Both the position numbers and the translations under genes were made by a program. Shown here piece by piece: positions 6,550-6,576 of a DNA stretch of 6,576 bases. The DNA lies in NCBI GenBank assembly GCA_002083595.1, contig MSXT01000047.1:1-6576 (forward strand), read 5' to 3'. The stretch's first letter is position 1. The number at the start of each line of letters is the position of its first letter. Below the pieces are notes generated by a model, which was not told where the DNA came from, did not search any database, and saw only the letters and a list, made by a program, of their open reading frames with translations. This DNA is from Proteobacteria bacterium ST_bin16 (GTDB taxonomy: Bacteria > Pseudomonadota > Gammaproteobacteria > Burkholderiales > Nitrosomonadaceae).

Positions 6550-6576
6550 GCGAAAGTGGCGGAATTGGTAGACGCA
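6550..6576 (+). tRNA. tRNA-Leu, 5' part only (cut by window end)
   Basis: The last 27 bases begin GCGAAAG and continue through TGGCGGAATTGGTAGACGCA, the typical acceptor 5' strand and D-arm of bacterial tRNA-Leu, with GGC/GC pairing across the D-stem and the invariant GG of the D-loop. The anticodon lies beyond the window, so the isoacceptor cannot be named. Serine tRNAs, the other long-variable-arm class, have a different D-arm. Confidence 0.88.

Noticed and set aside
6550..6576. tRNA-Leu as a possible integration site for a mobile element
   Set aside because: Only the 5' part of the tRNA is in the window, and no integrase or direct repeat is visible.

Overview
The window looks like a chromosomal housekeeping segment of a betaproteobacterium, most likely a Nitrosomonas-like ammonia oxidiser (Nitrosomonadaceae). 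This rests on GroEL/GroES protein character, moderate GC with AT-rich intergenic DNA, and a groE control region that combines a heat-shock (sigma-32 type) promoter with a CIRCE operator. The genus is inferred from remembered sequence resemblance, not from a search. All genes lie on the + strand.

Left part (1-1629): the 3' portion of a membrane-bound hybrid sensor histidine kinase. Its frame is open to base 1, so the true start lies outside the window. After a 100-bp gap comes a two-gene unit, nudJ (Nudix hydrolase) and mnmA (tRNA 2-thiouridylase), overlapping by 8 bp. The same nudJ-mnmA order occurs in E. coli.

Middle (3261-5638): a 304-bp regulatory region, then groES and groEL, then a strong intrinsic terminator. 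The regulatory region holds an AT-rich palindrome, overlapping sigma-70/sigma-32 promoter elements, a perfect 9-9-9 CIRCE operator and a leader of about 125 nt. That leader carries a hairpin and a U-run able to pair with the Shine-Dalgarno region. A second hairpin spans the groES stop codon and the groES-groEL gap. Together these suggest control of the chaperonin operon by RpoH, by HrcA and possibly at the RNA level.

Right part (5639-6576): a short-chain dehydrogenase/reductase of the E. coli YciK type, whose catalytic Ser, Tyr and Lys are all replaced although the nucleotide-binding motif is intact. A perfect TATAAT box follows, and then the first 27 bases of a tRNA-Leu gene cut by the window end.

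I see no mobile element, CRISPR array, phage gene or obviously new multigene system. The points most worth a second look are the SDR with the lost catalytic triad and the layered groE control elements, including two RNA hairpins.
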